NCBI RefSeq assembly: GCF_010811875.1
Contig: NZ_VKHP01000079.1
Coordinates: forward strand, 1 to 34,363
Direction: 5' to 3'
Length of the DNA stretch: 34,363 bases
DNA from: Bradyrhizobium uaiense
GTDB taxonomy: Bacteria; Pseudomonadota; Alphaproteobacteria; Rhizobiales; Xanthobacteraceae
Shown here piece by piece: positions 17,626 through 26,118 of the stretch. Every line of letters begins with the position of its first letter. The stretch's first letter is position 1. The notes beneath the pieces are model-generated. The model was not told the DNA's origin and did not search any database. It saw only the letters and a list, made by a program, of their open reading frames with translations. The translations under genes and the position numbers were made by a program.

Positions 17626-18764
17626 GACGTTCGCCTCACCTGATCATCGCGAACCCGGCCATATGTCCAATACGCCGCACAGGCGCCTTCCGATGAGACC
17701 ATGCAGGATCCTATGGGAGTTTCCGGCGTGCAGAGGGTTCCAAACAGCTTGCAATCGACTGGTCGCTTAGCGCCGCGCAGGATGGCGCAGCACTCGCACG
17801 CCGGATTGTCGGCGACCCGCAGTTCGTGCATCGCAAAACGCGCCTCCGCGTCGAACCGCGCGTAGGCCCGCTTCAGCTTCAGTCCACTATTTGGTACGAA
17901 ACCGAGCCCGCGCCATTCGAACTGCTCACGCGGTTCGAATGCCTGCGAGACCTCGTCTTTGGCGCGCCGATTGCCTTCACGCCTCACTGCACGGCTGTAT
18001 TGGTTCTCCACGTCGTAGCGGTCTTCGTTCACCTGTCGCACCAGCATCAGGATGGCCTGCATCACGTCGAGCGGTTCAAATCCCGCGATCACGATCGGCT
18101 TGCCGAATTGTTCCGCCAGGAGCTCGTAAGGCTGCGTCCCGATGATCGTGCTGACATGTGCAGGCCCGACGAAACCGTCGATTGCAGCCCCGCCGATATT
18201 GCGGATCTTCGGGTTCTCGAGAATGCTCTGCATCGCAGAGGGTGTAAGCACGTGATTGCAGAACACGCTAAGGCTCTTCAGCCGCTTCTTCTCGGCTATC
18301 CGGATCATCACGGCCGTCGGGGGTGTCGTGGTCTCAAATCCGATGGCAAAGAACACGACCTCGCGGCTCGGCGCCTGTTCGGCGATCCGGATAACGTCGA
18401 GCGTCGAGTACACCATCCGGATGTCTGCGCCGAGCGCCTTGGCTCGCAACAGCGACTGTCCTTGCGAGCCAGGCGCCCGTATCAGATCGCCGTAGACGCA
18501 AAGGGTGACCTCCGGCCGCTCGACGAGACGAATCGCCATGTCGATCCGGCTGGCAGGTAGAACACAGACCGGACAACCGGGCCCGTGGATCATGCGCACA
18601 TTCGCGGGCAGCAGATCCTCAAGGCCATAGCGTGATATGGCATGAGTGTGTCCACCGCAGAATTCCATGAACCGATAGGCTTTCTGCCGATCGGCTTCGG
18701 CGCTAATCGCAGCGGCAAGCCCCTGCGCAAGGGTCTTGTCGCGAAATTCGTCGGTATATCTCAT
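17622..18764 (-). CDS. hypD: Hydrogenase maturation protein HypD
   Basis: HypD with HypC is the scaffold for assembling Fe(CN)2CO. The protein is 380 residues. It shows the catalytic CGGHTHAISRYGL and GPGCPVCVLP motifs, GFETTTPPTA, and the C-terminal cysteines of its [4Fe-4S] site in NPACECCAILRG, VDCKLFGTLCTPETPIGSCMVSSEGACAAYW. It overlaps hypC upstream and hypE downstream by ATGA. Confidence 0.97.
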   Translation of the reverse strand: MRYTDEFRDKTLAQGLAAAISAEADRQKAYRFMEFCGGHTHAISRYGLEDLLPANVRMIHGPGCPVCVLPASRIDMAIRLVERPEVTLCVYGDLIRAPGSQGQSLLRAKALGADIRMVYSTLDVIRIAEQAPSREVVFFAIGFETTTPPTAVMIRIAEKKRLKSLSVFCNHVLTPSAMQSILENPKIRNIGGAAIDGFVGPAHVSTIIGTQPYELLAEQFGKPIVIAGFEPLDVMQAILMLVRQVNEDRYDVENQYSRAVRREGNRRAKDEVSQAFEPREQFEWRGLGFVPNSGLKLKRAYARFDAEARFAMHELRVADNPACECCAILRGAKRPVDCKLFGTLCTPETPIGSCMVSSEGACAAYWTYGRVRDDQVRRTS

Positions 18765-18997
18765 GGCCGGAGTTCCCGCCCTGTGCTGCCTAGCGCCTGC
18801 AGGAGCTCCAGCGTGCGCTTGGCTTCTATCGGATCGATCTTGGCCAGCGCATACCCAACATGGACAAGGACGTGATCACCGACGTCGAGCTCGTCGATAA
18901 GAGCAATCGATATCTCCAGGCTAACACCATCGATGCACACGGCGGCCATGTGGTCAGGAAGAATTTTTACGATCTTTGCCGGAACCGAAAGACACAT
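18761..18997 (-). CDS. hypC: Hydrogenase maturation chaperone HypC
   Basis: A 78-residue chaperone that shuttles the iron unit from HypD to the large subunit precursor. The start MCLSVPAKIVKI includes the essential Cys2 right after the initiator methionine, so I use ATG 18997 rather than the longer frame. The motif DVGDHVLVHVGYALAKID is diagnostic. It lies 1 base after the hypF stop and overlaps hypD. A paralogue, hupF, lies upstream in the cluster. Confidence 0.95.
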   Translation of the reverse strand: MCLSVPAKIVKILPDHMAAVCIDGVSLEISIALIDELDVGDHVLVHVGYALAKIDPIEAKRTLELLQALGSTGRELRP

Positions 18998-18998
18998 A

Positions 18999-21257
18999 TC
19001 AGCCTCTCCCTTCGCTGGCGGACGACTGTTCAGCAATCTGCAAAGCGGCAATCCAGGCTTGGCCAAGGCTCAAACCACCGTCGTTGGGCGGCACCCGCTG
19101 TGGCACCAGCGGGGTCAGGCCGGCAGCGCAGCACCCGCGCCAGATTTCATCCATCAGTATCGCGTTCTGAAAGCAGCCTCCGCTCAGAACGACGGTATTG
19201 ACGCCGGTTGTCCGCGCGGAGCGCATGACCCAGTCAACGCAGGCAGCGGCGAAGGTGCCATGAAACAAGCCGGCTCCGCCCGCAGCGTCAATGTCGTCCG
19301 CAATCAGCCGCGCAAACAGCGGACGAAGCGACAGCACGCCACCATCGATCGTCCACCCGGCCTCTAGAATCGCAGTCCGCCGCACTAGCGCCTCGAGCTT
19401 GATCGCGGCTTCTCCTTCATAGCTCTGCCAACTCACAATCCCCAGCAGCGCCGCCACCGCGTCGAATAGCCGGCCCGCGCTGGTCGTGGTGGCCCCGCCC
19501 GACTGATCAAGCAAGGCCGAGATACATCGAGCTTGCCGTTGCGCGGCAAAGCGCGGCGCGATTTCGTTACCCCGTCCGAGCCAGTGTAGTATCGCGCTCG
19601 CCATGCGCCACGGCTCACGGGATGCGCGATCACCACCAGGCATTTGCAGCGGCGCGAGATGCCCGATGCGTCGGCACATCGCGCCTTCGCACAACAATAG
19701 CTCGCCACCCCAGTTACCAGCATCCGAGCCAACGCCATGGCCGTCGAGCACCAGAGCTAGCGCCGGTCCCGCATGGCCATGTTCAGCGATCACGGCGGCG
19801 GCGTGTGCGTGGTGGTGCTGGACTGCAATCAGCGCGCGGCCGCTTGCTTGCGCAAAGCGGGTGGATGCCATGTCGGGATGCAGATCATGAGCGATGACGA
19901 CAGGCTCTACGTCAAGGATCGATGCAAGGTGTTGGATCGTCCCCTCGAACACACGGATGCCTTCGGGCGTATTGAGATCGCCAATATGTTGGGAAACGAA
20001 CGCTTGGTTGTCGCGCGTGATGGTGACGGTCGATTTCAGCGCGCCGCCGACGGCGAGCACGGGCGGCACAGATTGCGCGAGCTGGATCGGTTCGGGAGCA
20101 TAGCCACGAGCGCGACGAATGAATTGGGAGCGGCCAGCCACCACCGCGACCACGGAGTCATCAGCACGCGTTAAAATATCCCGATCATGGGTCACGACAA
20201 GGTCGGCGATCGCCTCGAGTCGGCGCAGCGCCTGCGCGTTGTCGATCAGGAGCGGCTCACCGCAAGGATTGGCACTGGTGACGACGATGACCGGGCTTGG
20301 TTCCGCAATCCACGCTCCTGTCGAGCGAAGCGCATGGAAGATCAGATGATGCAGCGGGGCTACAGGCAACATGACGCCAACGCGAGACAAGCCGGGCGCT
20401 ATGGCGGGCGCCAGACATTTGCGCGAAGTTAAAAGCACAATGGGCCGCGCTGCGGATTCGAGTAGCGCGAGCTCGAGAGCGTTCGCTTCCGCGATCTCGT
20501 TGACGCACTCTATGGAACCGAGCATAACTGCAAACGGCTTCTGACGGCGCTGCTTTCTGCTGCGCAGGCGCTGCACAGCGTCCTGGTTACGGGCATCGCA
20601 GAGGAGCTGGTAGCCGCCGAGACCCTTTATGGCTATGACTTGACCGCCTGCGATTGCAGCGACAATGGCGTTGATCCCATGGCTAAGCCGAGGGCCGCAT
20701 TCTGGACACGCGATCGCCTCCGCATGAAACCTGCGGCTCGCCGGATCCGCATATTCGGCCGTGCAGGCGGCGCACAGCCTAAACGCCTTCATCACCGTGT
20801 TGTGGCGATCGTATGGGAGCCGCCCGGCAATAGTGTAGCGTGGACCACAATGGGAGCAACTAATGAAGGGATAAAGGTAATGGCGATTCTCTGGATCGAA
20901 TAGCTCGCTGAGGCATTGCCCGCAGGTCGCGGCGTCGGCGATGATGTGCGTTGACAATTTTCCGCCTTCGCTCGCGCCGATCGAAAACTTTTCTGTCGCG
21001 AGCGCCGCTGTCTCCTGAACGCAGATGTGGTCGATGCGCGCCAACGGAGGCGCCTCGAGCGGCAATGTGGCAAGAAATTCTGACGCACGGCCACCTTCGA
21101 CTTCGATTGTGACGCCCTCCGGGCCGTTGGCGACAAATCCCGCCAATCCGTACCGCGTAGCGAGGCCATAGACGTAAGGACGAAAGCCGACCCCTTGCAC
21201 CGCTCCGCTCACGCGCACGCGCAGTCGTGTTCGGTCGCAAATGGTTGCGGCGCTCAT
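18999..21257 (-). CDS. hypF: Carbamoyltransferase HypF
   Basis: HypF makes the carbamoyl group that becomes cyanide, using carbamoyl phosphate and ATP. The full-length 752-residue protein has four parts in order: an acylphosphatase domain (VSGAVQGVGFRPYVYGLA near residue 13), two zinc-finger motifs (CGQC...CSHCGP and CAAC...CPECGP between about 115 and 195), a YrdC-like domain (KGLGGYQLLCDA), and a Kae1-like domain with HHHAHAAAVIAEH metal-binding histidines and the SGGCFQNAIL segment. ATG 21257 overlaps the hypB stop by 4 bases. Confidence 0.97.
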   Translation of the reverse strand: MSAATICDRTRLRVRVSGAVQGVGFRPYVYGLATRYGLAGFVANGPEGVTIEVEGGRASEFLATLPLEAPPLARIDHICVQETAALATEKFSIGASEGGKLSTHIIADAATCGQCLSELFDPENRHYLYPFISCSHCGPRYTIAGRLPYDRHNTVMKAFRLCAACTAEYADPASRRFHAEAIACPECGPRLSHGINAIVAAIAGGQVIAIKGLGGYQLLCDARNQDAVQRLRSRKQRRQKPFAVMLGSIECVNEIAEANALELALLESAARPIVLLTSRKCLAPAIAPGLSRVGVMLPVAPLHHLIFHALRSTGAWIAEPSPVIVVTSANPCGEPLLIDNAQALRRLEAIADLVVTHDRDILTRADDSVVAVVAGRSQFIRRARGYAPEPIQLAQSVPPVLAVGGALKSTVTITRDNQAFVSQHIGDLNTPEGIRVFEGTIQHLASILDVEPVVIAHDLHPDMASTRFAQASGRALIAVQHHHAHAAAVIAEHGHAGPALALVLDGHGVGSDAGNWGGELLLCEGAMCRRIGHLAPLQMPGGDRASREPWRMASAILHWLGRGNEIAPRFAAQRQARCISALLDQSGGATTTSAGRLFDAVAALLGIVSWQSYEGEAAIKLEALVRRTAILEAGWTIDGGVLSLRPLFARLIADDIDAAGGAGLFHGTFAAACVDWVMRSARTTGVNTVVLSGGCFQNAILMDEIWRGCCAAGLTPLVPQRVPPNDGGLSLGQAWIAALQIAEQSSASEGRG

Positions 21258-22201
21258 CGCCTGGCGTCCTCTACGGCCTGCCTTTGGTGGGCCACCTGTC
21301 TACCGATCCAAGCGTAGAGCGCGCCAAAACCCTCGCCGGTACGGGCCGAGACCGTAAGCACTTCGATCTTTGGATTGGCGCGTCTGGCATATCCAATGGT
21401 CTTGTCCAGATCGCACTCAAGCAGTGAGGCCAGATCGATCTTGTTGATCACCATGAGTGAAGAAGCCGCGAACATATCGGGATATTTCAGCGGCTTGTCT
21501 TCACCTTCGGTCATCGACAACACAACGATCTTGCAGGCCTCGCCAAGATCGAAGGCCGCGGGACAGACTAGGTTACCGACGTTCTCGATGAAGAGAATGC
21601 CGCGCGTGAGCCGCGGCAAGCGGCGATAAGCCTCGCCAATCATTGCAGCATCGAGATGGCACCCCTTACCCGTATTGACTTGAATAGCCGGCACACCGGC
21701 CGCTCGAATGCGTTCGGCATCGTTTGAGGTCTGCTGATCGCCCTCGATGACTCCGGTCGGATAGCTGAGCTTGAGCTCGGATACGGCGCGGACGAGCAGC
21801 GAGGTTTTGCCCGCACCGGGACTCGACATAAGATTAAATACCAGCAGCTCATCGGCCGCAAAGAGCGTCCGGTTGTCGGCCGCGATCGCATTGTTCTTGC
21901 CGAGGATGTCACGCTCGACCCAAATGATGCGTTCGCGGCTCGTGCCCTTGACCTTCAATCCAGCTGGGCCGGCGCCGCAGGTCAGAAGCGCTTGCCGACC
22001 ATCACTCTGATAATGTTCGTGATCATGACTGTGGCGGGCATGGGACGAATGCTGCAGCCTCTCGTCGCCGTGAAAATGCGCGTCATGGCGCTCGCCATCG
22101 TCCTGCCGATGAGGACAGCAACGGCCTTGGCTCTCCGGATCACGCCCTCTGGCAAGTTCGATCGAAGACGTCGCTTGGCTGCAACCGCAAACGGTACACA
22201 T
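21254..22201 (-). CDS. hypB: Hydrogenase nickel-insertion GTPase HypB
   Basis: HypB delivers nickel with HypA. The 315-residue protein starts MCTVCGCS with the high-affinity nickel motif (Cys2, 5, 7). A histidine-rich stretch follows at about residues 31-64, with about ten histidines, of the nickel-storing type found in rhizobial HypB. The GTPase P-loop is SPGAGKTS at 127-134, and NKIDLA gives base specificity. The frame is open further upstream, but homology and hypA overlap (TGATG at 22199-22203) fix ATG 22201. Confidence 0.97.
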   Translation of the reverse strand: MCTVCGCSQATSSIELARGRDPESQGRCCPHRQDDGERHDAHFHGDERLQHSSHARHSHDHEHYQSDGRQALLTCGAGPAGLKVKGTSRERIIWVERDILGKNNAIAADNRTLFAADELLVFNLMSSPGAGKTSLLVRAVSELKLSYPTGVIEGDQQTSNDAERIRAAGVPAIQVNTGKGCHLDAAMIGEAYRRLPRLTRGILFIENVGNLVCPAAFDLGEACKIVVLSMTEGEDKPLKYPDMFAASSLMVINKIDLASLLECDLDKTIGYARRANPKIEVLTVSARTGEGFGALYAWIGRQVAHQRQAVEDARR

Positions 22202-22542
22202 CAATCGATCTCCAGTTCTTTCACTCGCATCTGCTCGCCGCCGATTACTTGCAACTGATAGCTCCCGCAGCAAGGACAGGGGTCACCGCGGCGAGCAATT
22301 TCGACACTGCTAGAACAGCTCATGCACCAGGCGATCCCCGGGAGTTCGAGGATCTCAAGAGCTGCTCCCTCGGCAATCGTTCGCGTTGCAACGACAGCAA
22401 AGCAGAACCTGATCGCATCAGGCGCGACATGGCTGAGCGCCCCGATTTCGAGATAGATGCTCCGCACCCGCGACAACGATCGGTGACGCACCTCCTCCTC
22501 GACGATTTGGATGATGCCCAGACAAACCGCCATTTCATGCAT
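22201..22542 (-). CDS. hypA: Hydrogenase nickel metallochaperone HypA
   Basis: This 113-residue protein starts MHEMAVCLGI, where the MHE motif binds nickel. The structural zinc site is formed by CMSC and CPCC near residues 72-95. ATG 22542 is inside the end of hupK (8-base overlap), and the stop overlaps hypB. It works with HypB in inserting nickel into HupL. Confidence 0.96.
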   Translation of the reverse strand: MHEMAVCLGIIQIVEEEVRHRSLSRVRSIYLEIGALSHVAPDAIRFCFAVVATRTIAEGAALEILELPGIAWCMSCSSSVEIARRGDPCPCCGSYQLQVIGGEQMRVKELEID

Positions 22543-23629
22543 CGTCAACTTTGCGAAACCTGAGTGTGAATCCGACACAGGGGTCGAGCGATTCAATCAC
22601 CGCACGAACCGCTTTCTGATGCCGTCTCGCCGTCAGCACCGCGCCCTGCAGGTTCCGGACAACCGGTCCGCTCCTATGGAAATTCCATTCCGTCGGAGCA
22701 AGAAATTCGAAGCGGCATATCTGGCCCTGAGGATCAAGCTCAACCGCGTGATAGAGCCTGCCCCTGGCGCATTCGACCGCGGTCGCGGCGCGTCCCGAAC
22801 CCAACCGGTAGCTTTCGATGATCCCAGGCTCCGCTGAGTCGATATGAGCGCCGGACTTGAGCCAATCGCAGAGCCGAACGATTTCTGCAATTCTGGCCTT
22901 CAGCCGCTCGACCGCACCCGACCGACCCAGCCAGAGCCGATCACGCGTCATTTGGCGTGCCCATGGACCCGTCTCGGGCGCACGCCCCCCAAGGTCGGGA
23001 CAATGACAAAATGTCGGGTCATCGCCGAGCAGCCGTTCAATGATGTTTCGGTCGTCGGCAACGGACAGGAACGAGTGCGCGATCCGGATCGATTTCAGGT
23101 CGATCTCGTCCAGCGCGGCTATACGAATTGCCAATGGGCTGCCGGGCCTGGGCGCGCCGTCTCCGTTCGGCATGCCGATCGCGGCCAGCCCAGCCACAAT
23201 TCTTGCCGTCGCTTCGCGTCGAGCAGCACCGCAGGCCGGTTGTCCGCTACCGATAAGTGCGGACATTCCCTGCATCACGGAACGAATCGCGGCGGCACCG
23301 GCGATGTCCTGCGCAAGGTGTCCGACCAAGAGGCCCCGTAGCAATTCCGCGATGCGCTCGGCAACGACCAGCGCAATACGATGCTGTTTCGTCGTGCGGG
23401 TAATCGCTTCGTCACGCGCCGTCTCGATCGCAGACAGCAGCGCGGTTTGCTGCGCAACAGCACACAATGCGAAGAGCCGTGGGATCTGTTTGAGCAGCGA
23501 CGAAGCCGGTCTGCCGGCGAACAGCCGCGCCAGCAGTGGCCGGGCTCGTGGCAGGATCTCGACCGCGGCAATTACGTCGGCAGCAAGCCAGACCGTGACA
23601 TCGATTTTGTTGCGGATCGCGAAGCTCAT
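22535..23629 (-). CDS. hupK: Hydrogenase expression/formation protein HupK
   Basis: A 364-residue protein of the HupK/HoxV type, distantly related to the hydrogenase large subunit and thought to act in assembling its iron-cyanide-CO centre. It lacks the nickel-binding RxCGxC pair but ends with DPCVGFTLRFRKV, an echo of the large subunit's C-terminal DPCxxC motif. LLARLFAGRPASSLLKQIPRLFALCAVAQ near residues 30-60 matches the family start. I use ATG 23629, whose ATGA overlaps the stop of a 30-codon ORF, rather than the longer frame. hypA follows with overlap. Confidence 0.85.
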   Translation of the reverse strand: MSFAIRNKIDVTVWLAADVIAAVEILPRARPLLARLFAGRPASSLLKQIPRLFALCAVAQQTALLSAIETARDEAITRTTKQHRIALVVAERIAELLRGLLVGHLAQDIAGAAAIRSVMQGMSALIGSGQPACGAARREATARIVAGLAAIGMPNGDGAPRPGSPLAIRIAALDEIDLKSIRIAHSFLSVADDRNIIERLLGDDPTFCHCPDLGGRAPETGPWARQMTRDRLWLGRSGAVERLKARIAEIVRLCDWLKSGAHIDSAEPGIIESYRLGSGRAATAVECARGRLYHAVELDPQGQICRFEFLAPTEWNFHRSGPVVRNLQGAVLTARRHQKAVRAVIESLDPCVGFTLRFRKVDDA

Positions 23630-23718
23630 ATGCACCGCTGCGTCATTAGCTTGCGCGGAACGGCAGCCGCGCTGTCTGCGAGATCCCACTGGATTTCGAG
23701 TATCTTTAAGTTCTTCAT
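23626..23718 (-). CDS. Small 30-residue ORF coupled to hupH and hupK, unknown
   Basis: The ORF starts MKNLKILEIQWDLADSAAAV and ends PRKLMTQRCI. Its ATG (23718) overlaps the hupH stop as ATGA, and its stop overlaps the hupK ATG (23629) as ATGA, so it fits exactly between them. In related clusters hupI (rubredoxin) and hupJ lie at this place and neither is present here. It may be a real small gene, a translational coupling device, or a leftover of hupI or hupJ after deletion. No function is assigned. Confidence 0.5.
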   Translation of the reverse strand: MKNLKILEIQWDLADSAAAVPRKLMTQRCI

Positions 23719-24578
23719 GTGAGGTACGCCTCCATAATTTCCTGCAGGCGCCCGGCGGAGTCCTCGAAATCCTCGTCAGCAGCCAAGGCTACGATCGGCA
23801 CGTCTCCCACCTCCACCGTATCGAGGATGACGTCGTCCAAAGAATTGAAGTACTGTACCGACCAGACGTTCCTCACCCCGGTCGCCTGCACGCGGCATGT
23901 GCCGTAACCGCGGAAGATGAGCTGGACCGGACCATTGCCCAAACTTTGCTGCAGGAACGCCATGTCCACAGCACTCATCGGCAGCAACGTCAGATTGATC
24001 ACATGCGCCCGCATGCCTGACCGCCAGACACGCGCCCGCTCGCGTATTTCCGCAAGTACCGCAAGCACGTTCATGGCGCCGTCCGGCGCCGCGCCGATCA
24101 GAAAGTCGGCAGACGTCAACTCAGTTGCGGCGCGCTGCACAATCTGCGGGATTGCCCCAACCTCTACATATTCGTGCGTCGGCTCGGACCCGATACGCAC
24201 GCGCCAGATTCCTGCAAGGACCGCCTCCCGGAGTTGCGCAAAAGAGCCATCTGGCAGCGCAACCACGCCGGCGACCTCGCCTTCCCCGAGCACCTCGCCA
24301 ATCAGCTTGCGTTCGAGCTCGCTGAGATTGGCGAGTCCGTACAGCTGCGTCCGAGTGCTCTGCCTCTGGCCGCGAGCGGCAGCGGCGACATTCGACAACA
24401 GCACCGTGACATTCGGATAGTTCCTTGCAAGCTCGTTGCCGTCGCGCCGGGCGCGCTTGGCTACCGCCTCCATAGTCGTCAGCCCGCTATGGAATACATC
24501 GAGACTTTCCGTGCCCGTGGCAGACTTGCTCACCACCTGCTCGACGTCCCCGGATACGACGCGGACCGCTGTCTTCAT
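23715..24578 (-). CDS. hupH: Hydrogenase expression/formation protein HupH
   Basis: A 287-residue protein of the HupH/HyaF family, needed for maturation of the small subunit. The hydrophilic body contains GEGEVAGVVALPDGSFAQLREAVLAGIWRVR, and the C-terminal half VQLIFRGYGTCRVQATGVRNVWSVQYFNSLDD is the best conserved part of the family. The start MKTAVRVVSGDV at ATG 24578 is preferred over the longer frame. It is 20 bases after the hupG stop, and its own stop overlaps the small ORF. Confidence 0.88.
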   Translation of the reverse strand: MKTAVRVVSGDVEQVVSKSATGTESLDVFHSGLTTMEAVAKRARRDGNELARNYPNVTVLLSNVAAAARGQRQSTRTQLYGLANLSELERKLIGEVLGEGEVAGVVALPDGSFAQLREAVLAGIWRVRIGSEPTHEYVEVGAIPQIVQRAATELTSADFLIGAAPDGAMNVLAVLAEIRERARVWRSGMRAHVINLTLLPMSAVDMAFLQQSLGNGPVQLIFRGYGTCRVQATGVRNVWSVQYFNSLDDVILDTVEVGDVPIVALAADEDFEDSAGRLQEIMEAYLT

Positions 24579-24598
24579 GATACGATGTCCCGTTGGAT

Positions 24599-25025
24599 CT
24601 ATCGGGAGGCGTAGCCGGCACAAATGCTACCCGCGTACAGCCAAACGATCGGTACGACGATGCGGTCGATCTTGACCAAACCGACCAGGCGCCTGCCGAT
24701 CAGGCAGAGCGTATCGTGCCGATGGCACAAAATTGGCGTCGATCGACGACGCGGGCCGAGTCTTCCGACCAGCTTTCCAGCCAACGCATGCGCAGGCCGT
24801 GCGCCTTGCACGCAACGCCGAAAAGCCTTGATCAATTAAAGCCTTGATCAATTCAGGATGGGATAATGCGACATGGACGGCCCGGAGCGAATGCATGGCA
24901 GCGACCGTCAGCAGCACTTCGGGCGCGCTCGCGGAAGCGTGCGTGGCCAGGCGTGCATGCGCGCTGATGCTCTCCACCTCGGACGGACAGGGTGCGAGAT
25001 CATGCCGCGCCGGCTGGAACTTCAT
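24599..25025 (-). pseudogene. hupG: hupG-like gene, frameshifted by a 16-bp tandem duplication
   Basis: Position and pattern point to HupG/HyaE, a thioredoxin-like chaperone of the Tat-exported small subunit. The frame starts at ATG 25025 (MKFQPARHDLAPCPSE) with AAGGGAG upstream and reads to SHPELIK at about 24854. A perfect 16-bp duplication at 24822-24853 then shifts the frame. Removing one copy gives a 136-residue protein running on to 24599, with a family-like PELIKAF and then the ORF fragment ending SICAGYASR. As it stands, translation continues out of frame and stops at 24627. HupG assignment of the restored product is by place and a weak motif match, so the family name is moderate; the duplication itself is certain. 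Confidence 0.65.
24822..24853. repeat. Perfect 16-bp tandem duplication inside hupG
   Basis: Two adjacent exact copies of AAAGCCTTGATCAATT, at 24822-24837 and 24838-24853. Sixteen is not a multiple of three, so the event shifts the reading frame. A recent replication slip is likely because the copies have not diverged. Confidence 0.95.
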
Positions 25026-25069
25026 CAGACTCCCTTCAGATAGTCCTTGATTTGAGCTAGGTGAGATGT

Positions 25070-25085
25070 AGCAAGGCACGTGCCA
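25070..25085 (-). promoter_or_regulatory. Sigma-54 promoter between hupF and hupG, consensus match
   Basis: On the minus strand TGGCACGTGCCTTGCT, matching the TGGCAC-N5-TTGCT consensus in full. It lies 45 bases upstream of hupG. It could drive hupGHK-hypABFCDE separately from hupS. I found no TGT-N10-ACA within about 180 bases upstream. Confidence 0.85.
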
Positions 25086-25211
25086 ATCATCGTCGCGCTG
25101 TGAGGGAGACTGGAATCATCGCTCGAAGCATTGACCTTTCCATGCGGAAGGTGCGCGCGATTGATCGATTTGCGAGCAGGCGTAGTCACCGCAACATCCG
25201 CAGCAGAACCG

Positions 25212-25502
25212 CTAACGTAGATGCTCGGGCAATTGCGGCTCACGACCGACCAGGTCCGCAAAGAAGGGGCCGCAGTCCTGGCCGTTACGGCTGGCGTCAA
25301 GCCCGTCGAGTGCTTCCGAGATCAGTCTTGCTTCATCCTCATCCAAGAGTCGCACGGCGGTGTCGATATGAACGAGCACCCTGGCGCCGACCGGGGCGCA
25401 GTAGAGCAGCATGACCGAGACACGCCGCTGTTCGTTGCGATACTCACAAAGTGCCGTGATGTCGTCCGTCTCAACAATCATCATTGGTAAGCCAAGGCAC
25501 AT
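25212..25502 (-). CDS. hupF: HupF, HypC-like hydrogenase chaperone
   Basis: A 96-residue paralogue of HypC. It keeps MCLGLP with Cys2 and the VGARVLVHIDTAVRLLDEDEA motif, and carries a longer C-terminal tail (ISEALDGL...PQLPEHLR) that distinguishes HupF from HypC. HupF is reported to stabilise HupL during oxic assembly. ATG 25502 is 16 bases after the hupD stop. A 186-base gap with a sigma-54 promoter follows before hupG. Confidence 0.93.
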   Translation of the reverse strand: MCLGLPMMIVETDDITALCEYRNEQRRVSVMLLYCAPVGARVLVHIDTAVRLLDEDEARLISEALDGLDASRNGQDCGPFFADLVGREPQLPEHLR

Positions 25503-25518
25503 GATCAATCGCGGGCCG

Positions 25519-26118
25519 CTAGATCGGCTGCGCTCCCATCTCATAACTTGCATGGTCGATATTGTTCGCCAACAGCCGTTCTGATGCAGGCAGCGGCGCC
25601 GTTCGCGGTGCGGCCGGCGAGCCCCACTGCGCCAGGAGTTTGCAAGCCAATTCGATCGCCGGCGCAATCTGGAAGCGCACCGGAGCTGTCAGCGGACCGC
25701 CCCAGTGCTGCAGGTCCAGCGCCTGACATCCGATGAGAGCGAGGTCTCGCGGGCAGCGGCCAAGCAGATCGGCCGCACTCAAGACCTCCTGAAAGCCGGT
25801 CTGATGTAGGCTTATCTTCTTGGCACCAGCAAATTTTGGCACCTCGGCATCCCGCATGAGCTTCAACTCTCCGGGCCGGAGTGCAAAGTCGATGGCATCG
25901 AACACGATCAGGCAATCGGCCTGCTCAAGATAGCTCACGAGGTAGAGCCCCTGCGTGCCGCCATCAAGGATGGTGACGTTGTCAGCGACTACATAGCGGC
26001 GATGGAACTCCTCTATCGCCCGCACGCCGAACCCCTCATCGGCCCACAGGATATTGCCGATGCCAAGCACAAGGATCCGTTGCTTGTTCTCCGGAACTAG
26101 TAACCGCGTGCCGTTCAA
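25519..26118 (-). CDS. hupD: Hydrogenase maturation protease HupD
   Basis: A 199-residue endopeptidase that removes the C-terminal tail of HupL after nickel insertion. The family motif GIGNILWADEGFGVRAIEEF holds the nickel-sensing Glu, the FDAIDFALRPGEL segment holds the Asp, and KISLHQTGFQEVL the His. The start ATG 26118 overlaps the hupC stop. The enzyme's likely substrate is the 15-residue HupL tail described under hupL. Confidence 0.95.
   Translation of the reverse strand: MNGTRLLVPENKQRILVLGIGNILWADEGFGVRAIEEFHRRYVVADNVTILDGGTQGLYLVSYLEQADCLIVFDAIDFALRPGELKLMRDAEVPKFAGAKKISLHQTGFQEVLSAADLLGRCPRDLALIGCQALDLQHWGGPLTAPVRFQIAPAIELACKLLAQWGSPAAPRTAPLPASERLLANNIDHASYEMGAQPI

Noticed and set aside
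25212..25667. Longer start for hupF
   Set aside because: The extension overlaps hupD; the HypC-family MCLGLP start with Cys2 fixes ATG 25502.
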